Source of the DNA: Ectocarpus siliculosus
Lineage: Eukaryota; Sar; Phaeophyceae; Ectocarpales; Ectocarpaceae
DNA: 64,000 nucleotides
Assembly: GCA_000310025.1 (NCBI GenBank)
Contig: FN649726.1
Span: 2,216,546 to 2,280,545, forward strand
Direction: 5' to 3'
This document shows positions 32,687 through 47,600 of the stretch, piece by piece. Each line of letters starts with the position of its first letter. Positions within the stretch are counted from its first letter, which is position 1. The translations under genes and the position numbers were made by a program. The notes under the pieces were generated by a model, which was not told the origin of the DNA, searched no databases, and saw only the letters and a list, made by a program, of their open reading frames with translations.

Positions 32687-35600
32687 ATGGGAGCAGCAAG
32701 CTCCAGCGGCTCGCGGCAACCCACCCAGCCACAGCGTGAAGGAAAGGCACCGTGGTCACTCCCGCCGGCTTGTCAAGATGGAGTTTGGCGCAATATGGAC
32801 CTGTCCACGCTCGTGGGCTCTGGGGCTGGACTAGCTGGGAAAGGAGGAGGAGACTTCAGCCATATGTCCAACGAGCGACTGAGAGAGGGCATGGCGGGAG
32901 AGAGCCAGCCCCCGCGACCATCTCAGTTTGGCCCGAGTCCTGAAGGGCTTAGCGAAGAAGAAGACGACTGGTTGGCAGCAAGCCTCTGCCTGTCGATGTC
33001 TGCCCTTCGAAGGGACGAGATGGTGCTGCTCGTGTCAAGGGTCAAGAACAAGTTATTCAAGACCTTGTCGTGGTTGTGTTGCCAAGATGATCCTTTCTAT
33101 CGAGCGGTGACGCAGCGATTGCACGTCTTGCATTGCGTTCACGCTGCCATGAGCCGTCAACGGCGGACACAGTTTGCTGGGGATCGTGGAGACCGCACCG
33201 CCCAACCTCAACATCGCGTCGTAACCCAGGAGAGCTCCAGCGACGCTCCTTCTGCAGCTTCTGGCGATGACCTCCTGGGCCTCCAGCTATTCTTCTGTAT
33301 GCTTGATTTCGTGCGCGACCCAGATTGTGGGCAGGAACAACTCACGGACTTTCTGCGACAGATTTCTCCAGTTCTGACCAAGCTTCCGCCTCTTTGCTTG
33401 GCTGATGGTTGCTCGGGACTGCCTAAACACCTACATCAACGGATTCCCGGGCCCAGCGCCGGTGTCGTCGATTCAGTTAGAGGGTTTCTCGCAATGCTTG
33501 CTCTCCCAGGTCAATGTGATGATGAAATTTTGCATGCAAAGGGCGAACGAGCACATTGCTCTGGTGGAGAAGCTGGGGCGTCTGGCGCAGAGCGGAGACA
33601 CGGAGCATTGTCAGCTATGATCGGTCTCGTGGCTGCACGCGGCCGGGCGAGCGACTTGTTGACTCTCGTAAAGCTATTGCTCAGCATACCGTTCCAAAGG
33701 GTGGAAGGCGTTGAAAAGTTGGACGACAAGAGCAAATACAAAGGTCTTCCAGGAGCGACAGAGTTGAGGGAAGAGCATGCAGTGGCAGAATGCAGCGCGA
33801 AACGGTAAGTACACGGAGTAAATATCAGTCATGCAAATATACATTAGCCCGAGAGATGTAGTGATCGAGTTCTCATCAAACACTGCATCAACAACACTGT
33901 GACGTCGCACAGACTAGATATGAGTCTTGTTAGCCGCTCCTGATTTCCTCCATTTCCGTTGTACCAGGCGCCCAACGTCACGGGTGAAGGCACGAACGTC
34001 CCGCCAAGGACTTCCGGTGGATGACGACGACGATGTCGACGAAGGAGAGCACGAATCGATGCTGATTGTGAATCCCGCCGTCTCTGTTGCGGTCGGTCCG
34101 GCCGAGCCTATGCTAGGCGGGATTGAAAAGGGCGATTCATGGAAGATAAAGAACGTATCTCGAGCTTATCCTACAAAAGAAAGCGATATCGGCGGCACGA
34201 AATCACGAGAGTCTCAGCCGATCAAGGTGTGGAAAAGCCGAGGGGAACGAATCAAAACCACACTTCACGTCGACGAACAACCGTGGGCAAAGGTCGAACA
34301 CGTTAGCAACCAAGACAGCGTCCTCGAGTCACCTTCGGCCGCTACCAGGTTGGTCGAGGATGAAACAGACGGCATACAAGCCGATTGCATCCTGCCTTTT
34401 CTTCGTCAACTCCACGCGGCGACGCCGAGCGGAGGTTCGTGCTTGAGAGCGTGTAGCTCATTTCACGAGCGAGAGGTGTGGACGTGTGGCCAAAACTCGT
34501 ATGGAGAACTTGGGCACAGTGACACGGGGACGCGAAAGACTCACTGCTTGGTGAAACCGTTTGAGGGCAGGGAGGTCGTGGACGTCGCTGCAGGTAAACC
34601 GCCGTCTGAGATACACCATCGTATTTCGTCTGAGGTGTCAGCTTTCTTTGTCCCTCCAAGCTGTGAAAGTCGCACGTGTTTTATAGACTTTAGCTTTCCA
34701 GTTCTCGGCTTGGTATCTCGTGTACATTCTAAGCGTTTCCGTGCAACCACCGAATGATGACGGCCGTTGGTACCGGGTACATGTTGTCTTTGATAACTGC
34801 CGACATGCCCAGGAAATGAGCACACGGTCCTCCTGTGCAGCACGGGGGAAGTGTACACCGCCGGCTACAATGACAATGGCCAGTGCGGGCAAGGCACGAC
34901 CCAGAGGGTTGGAGTGCTCACACGCGTGCCTATTGATGGGGGGAGGAAAGCCGTACAGGTGAGGCAATAAATACCCACCAACACCATACGTCGTTCAGGG
35001 TCTTTCCCTATTATAGTCGAAAACCGCTACGTCCTACCACCAATAGTGATATACTATGTCTCTTGTGCACACGTGGTAAAAGCATACCACTTTGGCAAGA
35101 TCCGGGGTTTCTAGTGACGTCTCATGCGTTTCACGAAACGTCCCGCCGCGGTGTAGGCAGCGTTTAGCCGCGTACACCAACCTGGCACCTACCCACCGTA
35201 CAGTGACCTTGCATCACGTAAGGTTTGGGATAGAGGTATAACCGGGGGCGCAAACCCAAGCAAGAAAAATGAGCTTCTGCTCCGGAGAGGTTCGAACCAG
35301 CAAGTAGCACTTCCAAAGCCTGTGGTATACTCCCTGAGCCACGGGGGATTTACGCCCTCTAGCCCACCCCACATAGCGCTCTTCCTGTTTTGCTTGGGGC
35401 TGCATACATACAAGTCAGTCGAGTTCTCGCCTCACAAGCACCCTTCTCACCCACGGTAAGTTGAACGATGCGCCTCGTGCCGCACTGCACATCAACCACT
35501 ACTTCGGAAGACGTACCGGCGGTTGCCTTGCCGCCGTAACGCCTGTCATGTAGTTGAAAACTGCCATCGTACTACCCTCATCCGATGATTAGGTACACGC

Positions 35601-38600
35601 GTACAACGGTTGTGAGCACACGCTAGTGGTGCTGGATGACGGCCAGATGATGTCGTTCGGATACAACTATCGGGGGCAGCTGGGGCAGGGCAACACCTCC
35701 AGTGAGCCGGTGCCAAAGCCCGTTCGAGGCCTGAACGGAATAAGGGTGACGCAAGCCTCCTGTAGTTACTATCACAGCGTCATCGCGTGCGACAACGGAG
35801 AGGTGATGAACCACGATCGTTTCGTGAGACCCCGTGTAGTTTGGATGCGAGCAGCAGAACTTCTGTTTAGTTGTACCACACCTTGAAAGACATGGACTGA
35901 TCCAAAGACCGACCATAGGGTTGTAGCGTGTGGTGCCTCTTCTTGCTTGTCATTAGGAACAATATTCTGTCTAGCATATTTAGCATAGAATGTTTTTCAA
36001 AAAATGATGTTTTGGCAATACAACGAGGCTCTCTTCTTCTCAATGTAAGCCGGAAATCGATACGTTCTTCCGGGGTTTCGTGCGTGCAGTACCCGTAGGA
36101 AGAAGCGCCACAAAATTGTTGATAACAAGGTTTTTTCTAGGGTAAGGGTCACAAGTGCTGTGTATACATACTATACTCAGACAAACCTGCTGCGCTGTTG
36201 CACATACAGGTGTACACCTTTGGCAGAAACGACTTTGGTCAGCTGGGCTCTGGCGACGTTATCGACCGCAAGTTGCCATGCCTTGTGGAATCCTTGCGTG
36301 GCCAGAGAATTACGACCCTCGCATGCGGTCAGTACCACACGGTAGTCAGCACGTTAGAGATCGGGGTGCAGTCATGCGGAAAGAACGACTACGGGCAGCT
36401 CGGGCTGGAATCGACAGAGTCTCAGAGAAAGTTCGTGGCTGTGAAAGGAAAGCTCGATGGCGCCCAAGTCCGGCATGTACGCTGCGGGTACTATCACACG
36501 ATCGTTCTCACGGCTGAGGAGCATGTCTTTGGGTTCGGCCGCAACGACTACGGACAGCTGGGGCTTGGTCACACTACACAAAGAGTATTCGGGCCAACCA
36601 TAATCGAAGGCGCTCAGGAAAAACACGTCTATAGAATTTCGGCCGGGTGTTACCACACCGTCCTTATCGATGCCGATGGTATGCTCTTCGTTTTTGGTCG
36701 CAATCATCACGGACAGCTTGGTACCGGAGACACAAACGAGAGGCACTCTCCGTTTCCAGTCAGCACGTTTCTCGGGAAACGCATAGCCAAGGTGACGATT
36801 CAAACGCCAATAGTAGCCTCAGAAAGGGTGCCAGCTCGCAACAGGTTGTTTCAGTGAAAGTGCTTGCTTCTGAGCCGTCGGTTGTCTTTTGGTTTTTTGT
36901 ACGTACGTTGATACTGTTTGCCTACGCCTCGTGTTCACGCAGCCAAAAGGTCTTCGATAGGTTTCTGTTCCTTTCGGCCCGGGAGTTTCTGTCCGCGCCT
37001 CTGCAGGACACGCTCGCGAGGAGTAACCCGACCAAGGTCTGTTTTTTTGCATCTAGGACAGTCACCCTCACCTATGTAATCGCAACGATGCACTTCTTAC
37101 CGTCATACCAGGTTGCGGCTGGGTTCTACCACACTATTGTGCTCACCGGGGGGGACAAAGAAGGACTGTCGGATCTGCATTCCGGGGAAGCTACCAGTAG
37201 GTTTTCTCCTTACAAGATTCTCAACCACCCGGCCCTAGCTGTGCCACAAGACTCGGGCAACGACAACGAAAATGCTGGGGCGGAGGGCAAGGATGGAGAC
37301 AGCCTTGTGGGAGAAGCCGCCTCACCTGAAATGAGCAATCCTGTGTGCACCGACCTAGATGGTACGGATGTTACGGAAGAGTCAACAGAGGCGGGGATCG
37401 GCGTCAAGTCACATACAGATCCTACTCTTGGAGGTGGGGTTTGCCGCCGAGATGGAAAAGTTAGCGGACGGAAAGCCGCCGTGGTCATCATGGCGCATAT
37501 GGATCGCCTTGCTGAAAAATTCGCGTTCTCAAACGGGCGCGTCCCAACCATCGGCCACGCTGAACCAGGAGAGCACGATGACAGAACGAGTATGCCAGGG
37601 AATTGGAAAGCGGCGACAAATAGGCCTGACGCACAGAATGGCGCAAAGAATGACCGCGATACGTACGTTGTGGATATATCTCCTGACACGTTTGAGCTCT
37701 TAGCGGGTATCCTTGCTTCCTCGAGCGATGAGGAACGATTCGACGACCCTGGTGATGAGGACGTTTTTCAGAAGTATATACTTCTCGCCGCACTACGAGT
37801 TCTCAAGGCCAACCTTGTCCGACTGATCCAGAGCAGCATCAGCAGCCGCATCGTCGAGAGTATGCTCGCCAAGCCACCGTCCTTCGATCTTGACGACACC
37901 GCTGAGCTTCAGCTGGGTGGGGAGCTCGGGCATGACCAGGCCCTGTGCGCGCTTTTGTTCGATCCGCCGAACGAGGTGCAGGGTAGCCACGCAAGCAACG
38001 CTAGTATCGATGGCTCGAGTGACGAAGTAGATCGTTATGGCATCGTTCTCTGCGCCCTCCAGCGCCAGCTACTCCTGCTGGTACACTCCGACGCTTCTTG
38101 CGGTGAGGATGCGGGCGGTGCTGGCGTTGAATCCGTCCAAAGAGAGGCCGCCGCCGTACTCGTTCTCGGGCTAGAGTTGTTCTTTCCTGGCCAGACCGAA
38201 CAGTTCCGTCTTCTTTCGAGACTAGCAAACGCGGCGGTCATCGACGAGGAGGATCGAGATCTGCTGGTTCGGGGCGGTTCCGACAACGTCGATCACCCCA
38301 TTTCTGGCCCACGCGCTGCCCGACACTACATGCTCACTCCACTGCTACAGCGACTCTGCAACGACGCGCTTTCAGCAAAATTAATTCCGTACGGAACTGA
38401 TGTGAAACGGGAGAGGTCAGTGCTTACAACTGCGGACGCATCGGACTCGACCCAGCAGGGATATGTTCTCGCTGCTACCCCCTCGGCACGGCTGCTAGAG
38501 ATGCAGGTGAATAGGCGGTGTAGGAAAGTTGAATGTCGAGAAGTGAGATAGATGTTTGTGGGGCCGACCCATACAGTCGATGACAACAGCATCTACGGAT

Positions 38601-41600
38601 GGCCAAAAATGGGAGAGTATCTGCAGCAAATAGTCGCACCCCTTCGGTAATTTGTCTGTGCCCCAAAATGATGAATGGCCCTAGGTGACTATGCTGGTGA
38701 ACCTGATTGCACAAGGCAACTCCTGCGAAAGTTCTTCCGGAGAACCGTTTGACTACGGGGATCAGCAAGGCAGCCCTGTGTCCGTGCTACAGCTCAATGG
38801 CTCTGCCACGAATCGCACGGAAAGCTTCGATTTGGATACCAACACCGCCAGCCATGCCATGGGCTCAGACAGTCCGTCGCTGACGCAACGCCTTGTTGTG
38901 GAGCTCGTGTTGACGCTTACGAAGCACATGTTGCACTGGGCAGCTAGCGATCAAGTGGCCGTCGACCCGACTCAATGGCAGTCCTACGTGCTAGAAAATG
39001 CGAGCATCGACGAGTGTGCGACCGGATCGGTACGACCGGATAAGGGAGTAGAGACCCCACGCTGGTTCGCTGCACGAGTCAAGGTGTTGTGCGACCACGC
39101 TGCATCCGTTGTCCTGGACGGCGTGGATCGTATGCCGCCATCTTGGCGTTGCCTCATCAACTACGCACAAATGATACTCAAGTACAGCACGACCACCCTC
39201 GAGGCCGCGCTCGAGAGAGAAACCCGGCACAACGGCGAAGGGGGGAGGAGCGAAGGAACGACAATAGGGATGGCTGATCGGCTCGAGGAAACCTTGGTCG
39301 GACTGCTACTACCCGCGGTGGCGACCGGTCTTCTGCCGTTTGCCCGTGTCCCTGTATTCGCGCGGCGCCTTCTGGACGCCGTCAATTCCACCTTGGGTTT
39401 GCTCGATGAGGCGTGTTTCAAGTGCTCCGTTACTCGGGCGGCGGATGAAAGCTACGTGGCCGCTAGGAACGGGGGCGGGGAAAGCTCAAAGCAGAAACGG
39501 AATCCACAGGTGAAAGGGCGACAGGGAAGCAGGCGCTAGTCATAGATAGAGCTCAAGTGTCGCCTCGGTTTGTTTCTACATGTAGGATCGTAGAATACGC
39601 GAAATGGGCAAAAAGCAAAAGTTGGCTCCTGGATGCAAAAAACATGACATTGAAGTTTTTACTGGGAGAAGAGTGGTGAACCTCAAAGAGGGTATCTATA
39701 GACCACTGTAGCACTACGTGATTCAACGCGGGGCTATTTGTTCTAACGTACCGGTCTTGCCTGACAAACACGATGGATTATTCGTCCCGCAGTCCAGTTT
39801 CATGCGCGGAGAGAATGGAAAGCTCGGGGGAGGCGGCGGCATAAGTCGCAACAGTAGCGGCAACGGCAACAGCAATCTTTCGGGGTCGGAGGCGGGAATG
39901 GGTCTCACCGGAACCCCGCCAACGGCATGTGACAGCCAAAACCTTCCGTGGTTGCTGTCGTTGGCTAAAACCGTGGCCATGCTCGCGGGGAGGATGGCGG
40001 CCACGATCGTGGTCGGCGACTCTGGGGTATCGCCGTTCTTGGAAAAATACTACCGCTCACCCGCGTACTCAAGCTGGTTGGCATCGGACTTGCTCAAAGA
40101 CGGATGCGATCCCTCCTACGAAGGTCTGATGCTTGCACCGCTGGACGCCACCAGTCGAGATGGGAGCTCCAGCGATAGGATCCCCCCCGCGGTGAACACG
40201 CACAACGTTTCTCTGGGTAGTGTCACGGTGCCCACAAGCGATGTACAGCGTTCGCGAAAAAACGATGAGTTTTTGGAAGAGGTGGCGAGCGGGAACGGTC
40301 AAGGGGGCCGATTCGCAACGTGGCTCGCCGAGGCGCTAGCACCATCGAACGCAGCGTATCGAATCATAAAGCGCCAGGCCGAGACGGGACGAGATGGAAG
40401 AGCGCTGGCACGCGTCGAAGGGGCGATGATGGCCGCCATGTTGCGACACGGGGGGCTGGACAGTGATGCTGTCCTCTTTTCTGCATGTTTGGAACATCAA
40501 GGGGGGGACGAAGCTGCAAGACGTGGCCGGCGACCTCCGCGTAGACTCGTATCTCTATGGAAGAGCACTGCCGAGGTAAGCACAATCCTCCCGGTCGTCC
40601 TTGTAAAATGGTACTGGCGGGGATTTCGTTTTGAATGGTGCGTGTGCTTTCCGTGCTTCCATTACGTTTGTTAGCTAGCGTTGATTTAGATAACTCTTTG
40701 AAGAGAAACGGACTCCGCGAAATCATGTGGGCAACACACGTGTTTTAGGGACGGGGACAGGGGGGAGAGCAAGGAACCCAAACCTCGTTGTCTTTGACTA
40801 AGGTCGATATACCACTATTGACGTTGCTGCTGAAGTAGTTCCTCCCCCTCGTCCATGCGTCGGGAATGAAGAAGTAGGCAACACGATTTCCAAGCTGTCG
40901 ATGACACAGGTCCCCTCCTTGCACACAGATGTCTGGATGGTTGTGGCACGCCCGCAGCAAGCTCAGGTCAGCAGATGCTGATCAGTCAAGGGTGGATGCC
41001 CTTCTCGAAGAGGCCGCAAATTGCTGTCTCGTGCTTATGCTGTTTAGTCCGGTCGGGAGCATACCCTCAGCTCTCGTGCCAAAACAACGGCAGCGGTGCC
41101 CCCCGAGCGGAACTCTCCGTTCAGCCTTGGAAGTGGCGGCCCGATCCCGGTGGCGAAGGGCGGTGGCTGTCGTCCGCGCGACGGTTCGCTGGCGAGCGGT
41201 GGTATCTGGTCGCATGGGGAAACACGTAATGACGGCAATTCCACGATTTGTCCGAGCCATGTCACAGGTTCGCGCCGGCACAGGGGTGAAACAGGAGCTC
41301 GCTACAAGTGAAGCGGGGGGAACGGTCGTGAGCGACAATGCTTCAGTCGGGCATCTGTCGGTCCTGCTTGTCCTTGTACTCGACAACCACCAGAGAGCGG
41401 TTGCTCGGGCCTCCGGGATCCGGTCCTTTCGCGAACTGGTGGGATTGGTGCGGACACGCTCGCTACTTGTGGACTTGCTGCTACCCTTGCCTCCTGCGAT
41501 ACAAACACCCCGGCTGGTTGACAGGCATATCCTGTCCCACCTATCTGCGGTCAGTGGCCGCGTTACGATCGGCGTCACATCAGCCTTTCAACAACTGCTC

Positions 41601-44600
41601 AGCGAGCTGTTGCGGCTCCTGGAGCTGTCTTGTCGATCCCGGGTACCGCAAGAAAATAGAGTGTCCTCGTCGGCGGATGCCAACGGCGCGGCAACCAACT
41701 GGGACGAGCTGGCACGGGCGAGCAAGTGTAATAACCCCATGCCACGGTGGTTCGACGCCCACACAGTCCTCGTGTTGCTCGAGGTTTGGGGGCTGACGAT
41801 CCACTCAGACGATTGGCGGTTTATTGAGACCGCCGGCATTGTTCGCGCCATTTCCTGCGTCGCATCTGTGCCGTTTGCGGTGGGCGGACATTGCACTGCC
41901 GAGAGCGGCGCGGGCGGGGAAAAATGTAACGATCCGGTGAGAGATGATGAGGGGCCGTCGCGAACGGGCCGCGCAACACGGCGACAAGAAAAAGCAGCAC
42001 CCGCCGACCAGAGGTGTCGGCCCTTGGCAACCTGCCGGGAGGCGGCTTGGACGCTGTTCCGGGCACTGGTCATTCAGTTGCATGGATCAACGACGAGTCT
42101 CACAGAGAGGGTTCCGTTGCAACTTCACTCTTCAATCGAAGTCCTGAGGGCAGAGTTAGTCAAGTGCGTCATGAAAGCAAAGGCCAACAATTCCAGTGCT
42201 GCCAACGGAGACCTGGAGCGCGGGGGTCGCCGGGGAGGTGGAGAAGGCCGCCATAGCCGGAATCGGACTCCTTCCCAGGCGATCCTGGAGTTCGCGCCAC
42301 CGTTGATCAGAGGGTTCCCTGATTCCCCTCCACATGGCCAAGGAACAGCGGTGGGGAAGGTATACGGAGCAGGAGCGTCGCACAAGCGCCGATGTCAGGA
42401 GCTGGTTAACGGACCGCGACGTCTCATGAACATGGAGGACGGACTCGTGTTTCCGGCGGAGCACGTGCTAAGCAACCCAAGGGGATCGGACTTCTCCATT
42501 ACGTTTTGGTTACTGCTTGCGCAGGATCGAACGGGACATCACCGAACGGTTCTGGCAAGGGGACACGGGAGTGAACGCTGGCCAGTTGTACTGCTACGCA
42601 ACACCGACAACCGTCTCGAGGTGAGTGTAGCACGAGGAAGCACCAACTGTAGCACGAGGAAGCACCAACTGTTTTTTTTCGTTCGCTTATGCTTGTTTGC
42701 AGCGACGAGTAGTGGCAAGTTGCTTCGTTATAATCGGGGAGACCATGTGCCAATGTGCAGTGCTACAGATCCCAGAATATCTGTCGTTGATTTCTATTGA
42801 CTTGCGGACCCCTCGGGGCCAGTTTATTTGAGTGTACCTTTTTAGGGTAAGTTAACCTGTGACCACGGGAATCGACCGCGTCGAGTGTTGGATCAGTACG
42901 GACATACGAAGGTACTGGGTAGAGAGAGATCGGAACGGTTTTTAATGTGAAGACAACAACAACAACAACAACAACAACACGCGGACGGACCGAGAGCAGC
43001 CTCGGAACAATGTAAACTGCCGAGCATGGGGACCCCCTCCAACCCGACAAGTAGACCCAAACGTTGGGAAAACACCCGATTGAATGAATTGATATGTGTA
43101 GCGAAAATCAAAGTGGAGACACAAGAGGAAAATGAGGCCCCAGCACGGACCGTTCCAATTTCCGCGAAGACCCTGCAAAGGTGCAGGTTGCTTGCTGGAA
43201 CTTTTCTGAGGTAACTGAGGTAAAATCGCACGACCTCAGAATCACTGTTATATCCATGAAAAAGCAAGTGTGCCGCTTTACTACTTGATGCTTGTTTTTC
43301 AGGTGTGCTTTGGCATCCCCAGCATGGGCAACCTTTGCGAACGCCTCACGTCTAAGGAGTCGGTGCAGGTCAACAGGTGGGCGCATGTGGGGCTGATCAG
43401 CGAGCACAACAAGCTTCGACTTTACCTAAATGGTTCTCTCGACTGCCAGCGTACGAGTACGGGAGCCCTGCGAGCCAATCGGCACCCTCTGTACGTAGGC
43501 AAGGTTCCCGATGGTGCGATGCGGCTAGACGGCGTGAGAGGTGGCGTTGAGGGGAGCATCGCAAACCTCCGGTACTTCACCCGAGCTCTCTCGCCGATAC
43601 ACGTCCGCATCATCTTCGACCCCGGACCACCCGAAGCAGCCAAGGTCGAGGACCGCCACTTGTACCACCTGTGCGCATGCCTCGTGCCGATAAGCACGTC
43701 CCCCGAATGCCAACGCCACTTCGAGCACCCTGACTGGCTCTGCCTCTTCCTCCAGGCTTTCACGCACGGCACCGTCAGGGTGCAACAAGCCGTTTGTCGG
43801 TTGCTCCAAGAAATTCTTCCGCGCGTTCCACCGTCGGTCATGGCCAACGTTGTCTTGGACACCACTGTACAGCGGGGGGCGGCGACGGCGACACTACCGC
43901 TGGCTCAAGACCCAACGGTTGGTGGAGGCAAGAACGACACGTCGGTGCAGGTGGCATTTGTTGTTTATCTTCTCCGGCTTGTCGGGGCCACCTCGTGGAG
44001 TACCGGTGTCTCCATGTTGCCCGCTAGCGGGACTGCGGCTGTCTCTCAGGAAGGGGGCATCGAGGAGGCAAGCGATATGACGGTAGCGCAGGTTTTACTG
44101 CGGCAACAGCTCATGAGGTTTCTACCCCACACGGTTGCTCCGCTTCTTGCCCAAGGGTGCCAGACGAGGGTGGAGGGCGTCGTTGAAAATGGAGTGGGAG
44201 AAAACAGCAGTCACAAGCACGCCGTTGATGCGAATGTTTCAGCCCATCATGTTCCTCGTCCACTCAGCGCGGAAATGGTTCGCGACGTCAACACCCTCGG
44301 AGCTGAGCTGGTGGCGCTGGTGCAAGTACTGGCGGCAACAAAACAATGGGCTAAGGCAGTGCCATCGGCTTTGAGGCAGTGTCTAGCCCGTCTAGCGACC
44401 TTTGTCGATGCCACCGGTGGAATTGAGTCTCAACCTCTGGCCAGTGACCATAGCATCGATACCGAGTACGTGGCTGCAGACGAGCGGCTTACCATCGCCG
44501 GAGGAGAGGCCGCACTGCGCGTGCTTGGCGGGACGGTCGACTTCATGTGTGCAGGTGCTCGCGCCAAGATCCGCGAAACCGACCGGCCTTGCGTCGTTCT

Positions 44601-47600
44601 GGGCTTAGATCAAGCGGCGTCCACGGCGTACGTCATGCTGTACCCGGAGGAGGGAGAGAAGAAGGCAGTGGAAACATGGGTCCAGCGGTTCAATGCTCAC
44701 GACTTGGAGGTGCAGTGTTCTGATGATCTTTCTCACGGTGCAATGAACACCGTTTCTGACAGCGCTGCGGACTTTCTCGGTAAGGATGGAGTTTCACTCG
44801 GGTTTTCATACACCACCAGGCTGGCGAAAGCCTTTCTACGTTCTTCACCGCTGCCAAGGCGCAACACTCTCTCAGTTGGAGATGACGCACATCACGCTGG
44901 CTCGGCGCACCGTGAGATAGTGCTGGCACAGTGCCGATCGCGCATGGCCAGGGCTCTTCTCCGCGCAAGCCGAGATATCAAGTGGGCTAGATGCGCGGCG
45001 GGGACCTCTGACACACTACGGGAGCTCTTGCAGGTGGCGATAACTCCTTGTTTGGTCACCACCACGCAGATCCATGAGACCTCCCTTGCCGAGGCAGAGA
45101 CCATTGCCATCCAAGAGAGACTGCACCAGATGCTTGGCACACCTGGAGGGGCCGACCTCGTTGAGGCTAAGATCGCTGAGATGATACTCGGTCACGGAGA
45201 ACCTGCCCTCGGGCGTAACCATGGGCTTGAGGTTGGCAACATTGACGCCAGCGAACGGGGGTGCGGTGGGGCCAACCACTGTCGATCACTCACCTCCTCT
45301 GCCGATAGGTCATGGATGGAAGGTTTGCGCTGCCCCTTTTGCCACGAGGAAAAGACCACGGCGTCTGGCATCGTTGAACACGTACTCACGAAGCATCCGA
45401 CCGACGCGCGGAGGGTGTCTTGCCCCATCTGTGTCGCGGAAAAGGGTGATGATACCGCCCAAGATTTGCCAACTCACCTTGAACTGGTCCACTTCGACGC
45501 GGTCTTCGCGGACAGGCGGTCTTTCCTGCCTTCGTTCACGGAGCGGGGGCGAGAGCCTGGCGGCGCTGGGGCGCTGGAGGCACGGCCGCCGTCGCACTTG
45601 GTGGAACAGCTGATGGTGATCGGTTTCCCGGAGGAGTGGTGCATCATGGCCTTGCGAGAGAACGACAACGATGTCGTGAATGCGTCGGCGTGGATAGTGG
45701 ACAACCTGGACATGCTCAGCAGCCTTAACAATCTGAATGTCTCTTCTGCGGGCGACATCGGCGAGGTCGAAGTGGGGACTACGCCTGGCGGTATAAGAAG
45801 CATGGACGATCGTCAGCCCTGGCAAGGGTCCTACCGGTTCGCGCGAAGGGGGCTCGTCCGCAGAGAGGGGAGGCAGCAGTTCGGGAACGGCCGACCTGCC
45901 GAGGAGAGGGGCGAGGAAGACGGCCAGGCGGAAGAGGAGGAAGAGGAGGAAGAGGAGGCGCAAGAAGAAGAATTCGGAGAAGCTGGATCACAAGGGGAGG
46001 AGGAAAAATATCACGACGACGAGGAGGACAGGGAAAACAGCGAGGAGGAGGGCGAAGGTGACGACAACTATCAAGAACCTGTTTGTCTGAGACGGGAATT
46101 GCTGCCCCTTTGTTCTGCGAAGCATTCCTTTCTTTTCACGTGCCTTGCACACACCTCGATATGTTTGCGCGTTGTGCTACGTCGCACTGGGTGGGGCAGG
46201 TTGCTCCTTTGTTTGCTCTGCCAGCAGGTGGCGCGTTTCTGTTTTTACCCTGCTCGTACGAGCCATGCACGGTTTAAGATTGCCAGCAAAGCGAGCACTG
46301 ACCGTTCCGGCCGCCTCCCAATTGTTCACCAGCATTTGACAGCGAAGAGGAAGAGGAGGAGGAGGAGGAAGAAGAAGAAGAAGAAGAGGACGAGTACGGA
46401 GAGGAGGAAGAAGGGGCAGAAGAGGCGGAAGATGGCAGCCGGAGGTACGGCGTACACGGTGGGCAGCATGAGCAGTCAGTTGTCCTGCCCTCCCCTCAGT
46501 CAGCGCTCGGCAATGCTCTCGACGACGACCAGCACGGCACTGTTGACCATCACCGCTTCACTGACGGTCTGGTTGTTCCCCAGCGAGGAGACAGTTACTT
46601 TCCCCTGGAGCGGACGCTACCTCGCACCAGAGGAGACTCTCCACAGAGCATTGCTGCAATTCATCCCAAGATCACCGGGATGAAGTTGTGCCAGCTAACC
46701 GAGGCGTGGCTTGACACCGAGCTCCAATTAACTACGCTGTACTGCCGAGCGGCGCTCATCAATATTATCCTGCGTTGGCCCCAGCACATCCCGTTGTGTG
46801 CGGAATCTTTTGGGTCTTCTCTCACGGTGGTGCAACTTACCCAGAGCGTTCTCTTCAGCGGCCAAGACCTGCCGATATCATTCACGGATGCTGACGTTTG
46901 TGGCAGTGTCATACGGCCGGTGCCCAATGGTGCTCATCGGCCATTGGCGCTCGGGGTGTTCGCGCCCCTGCTCGCACACCTGTTGCGCTCCGAGCGCAAC
47001 GGGCAGCACTCACCAAAAGCGTCAGCAGAGCTTGAAGTGGAAGTGGTGGGGGCGCCGGAAGGACCGAACAGCAAAAGGGCTGTGAACGGAGAGCGGGTTG
47101 AAAACTGGCGAGATACTCTGTCGGCCCGGTTTGTTTCCACATGCCTGGATGGGCTTAACGCTGCAGCAGCCACCGGCACGTGTACCGACGCCGACTGGGC
47201 TACGACAAAGACGTCGGTTTCGTCAATCCGATCGGCGGTTGGGGGAAAGCCCAACCTTGAACTTCTCCAGTGGCTCCTGGATCTGTTGCTTTCGGTCGGC
47301 TGCGCCGATATTTTCACGGACAACGCATTTTCCCGCCTGAGCAACTGCCTCAACAGTGGGAACGTGGCCGCGAAAGAAGTAGCAATGTACGGGCTGACGA
47401 GTATCGCCACCAAATGGTACGAAAGCCTGACCGTCCACAATCAACAGGTTAGCGATGGTGCCGCTGAATCCGCACCAGCACATGTTGGTCTACCCAGCCC
47501 CCTGGCCATGGTAGATACCTTTCAGCGGCACATCACCATTTCTCGGATCAGATCGGCCCTTGGGAAGCGCATAACAGTGGAGCGTCGCCCGGGTGGGCTG

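Noticed and set aside
35214-35346. tRNA gene in HERC intron 3
   Set aside because: Internal promoter boxes are present but the ends cannot pair into an acceptor stem and the anticodon arm is not convincing.
36792-37111. Open reading through HERC intron 5, making exon 6 look longer
   Set aside because: The frame upstream of 37112 does not match the RCC1 exon; splicing K|VAAGFYHT restores the RCC1 blade.
40495-40575. Possible frameshift at the G run in HERC exon 8
   Set aside because: The other frame looks protein-like, but the chosen frame gives LVSLWKSTAE joined in phase to the next exon, so no shift is needed.
46058-46332. Continuous frame across HERC 46058-46332
   Set aside because: The continuous frame becomes a Lys/Arg-rich shadow of the acidic tract. 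A phase-1 intron here restores the acidic frame leading to the downstream exon. The donor choice is moderate, not certain.
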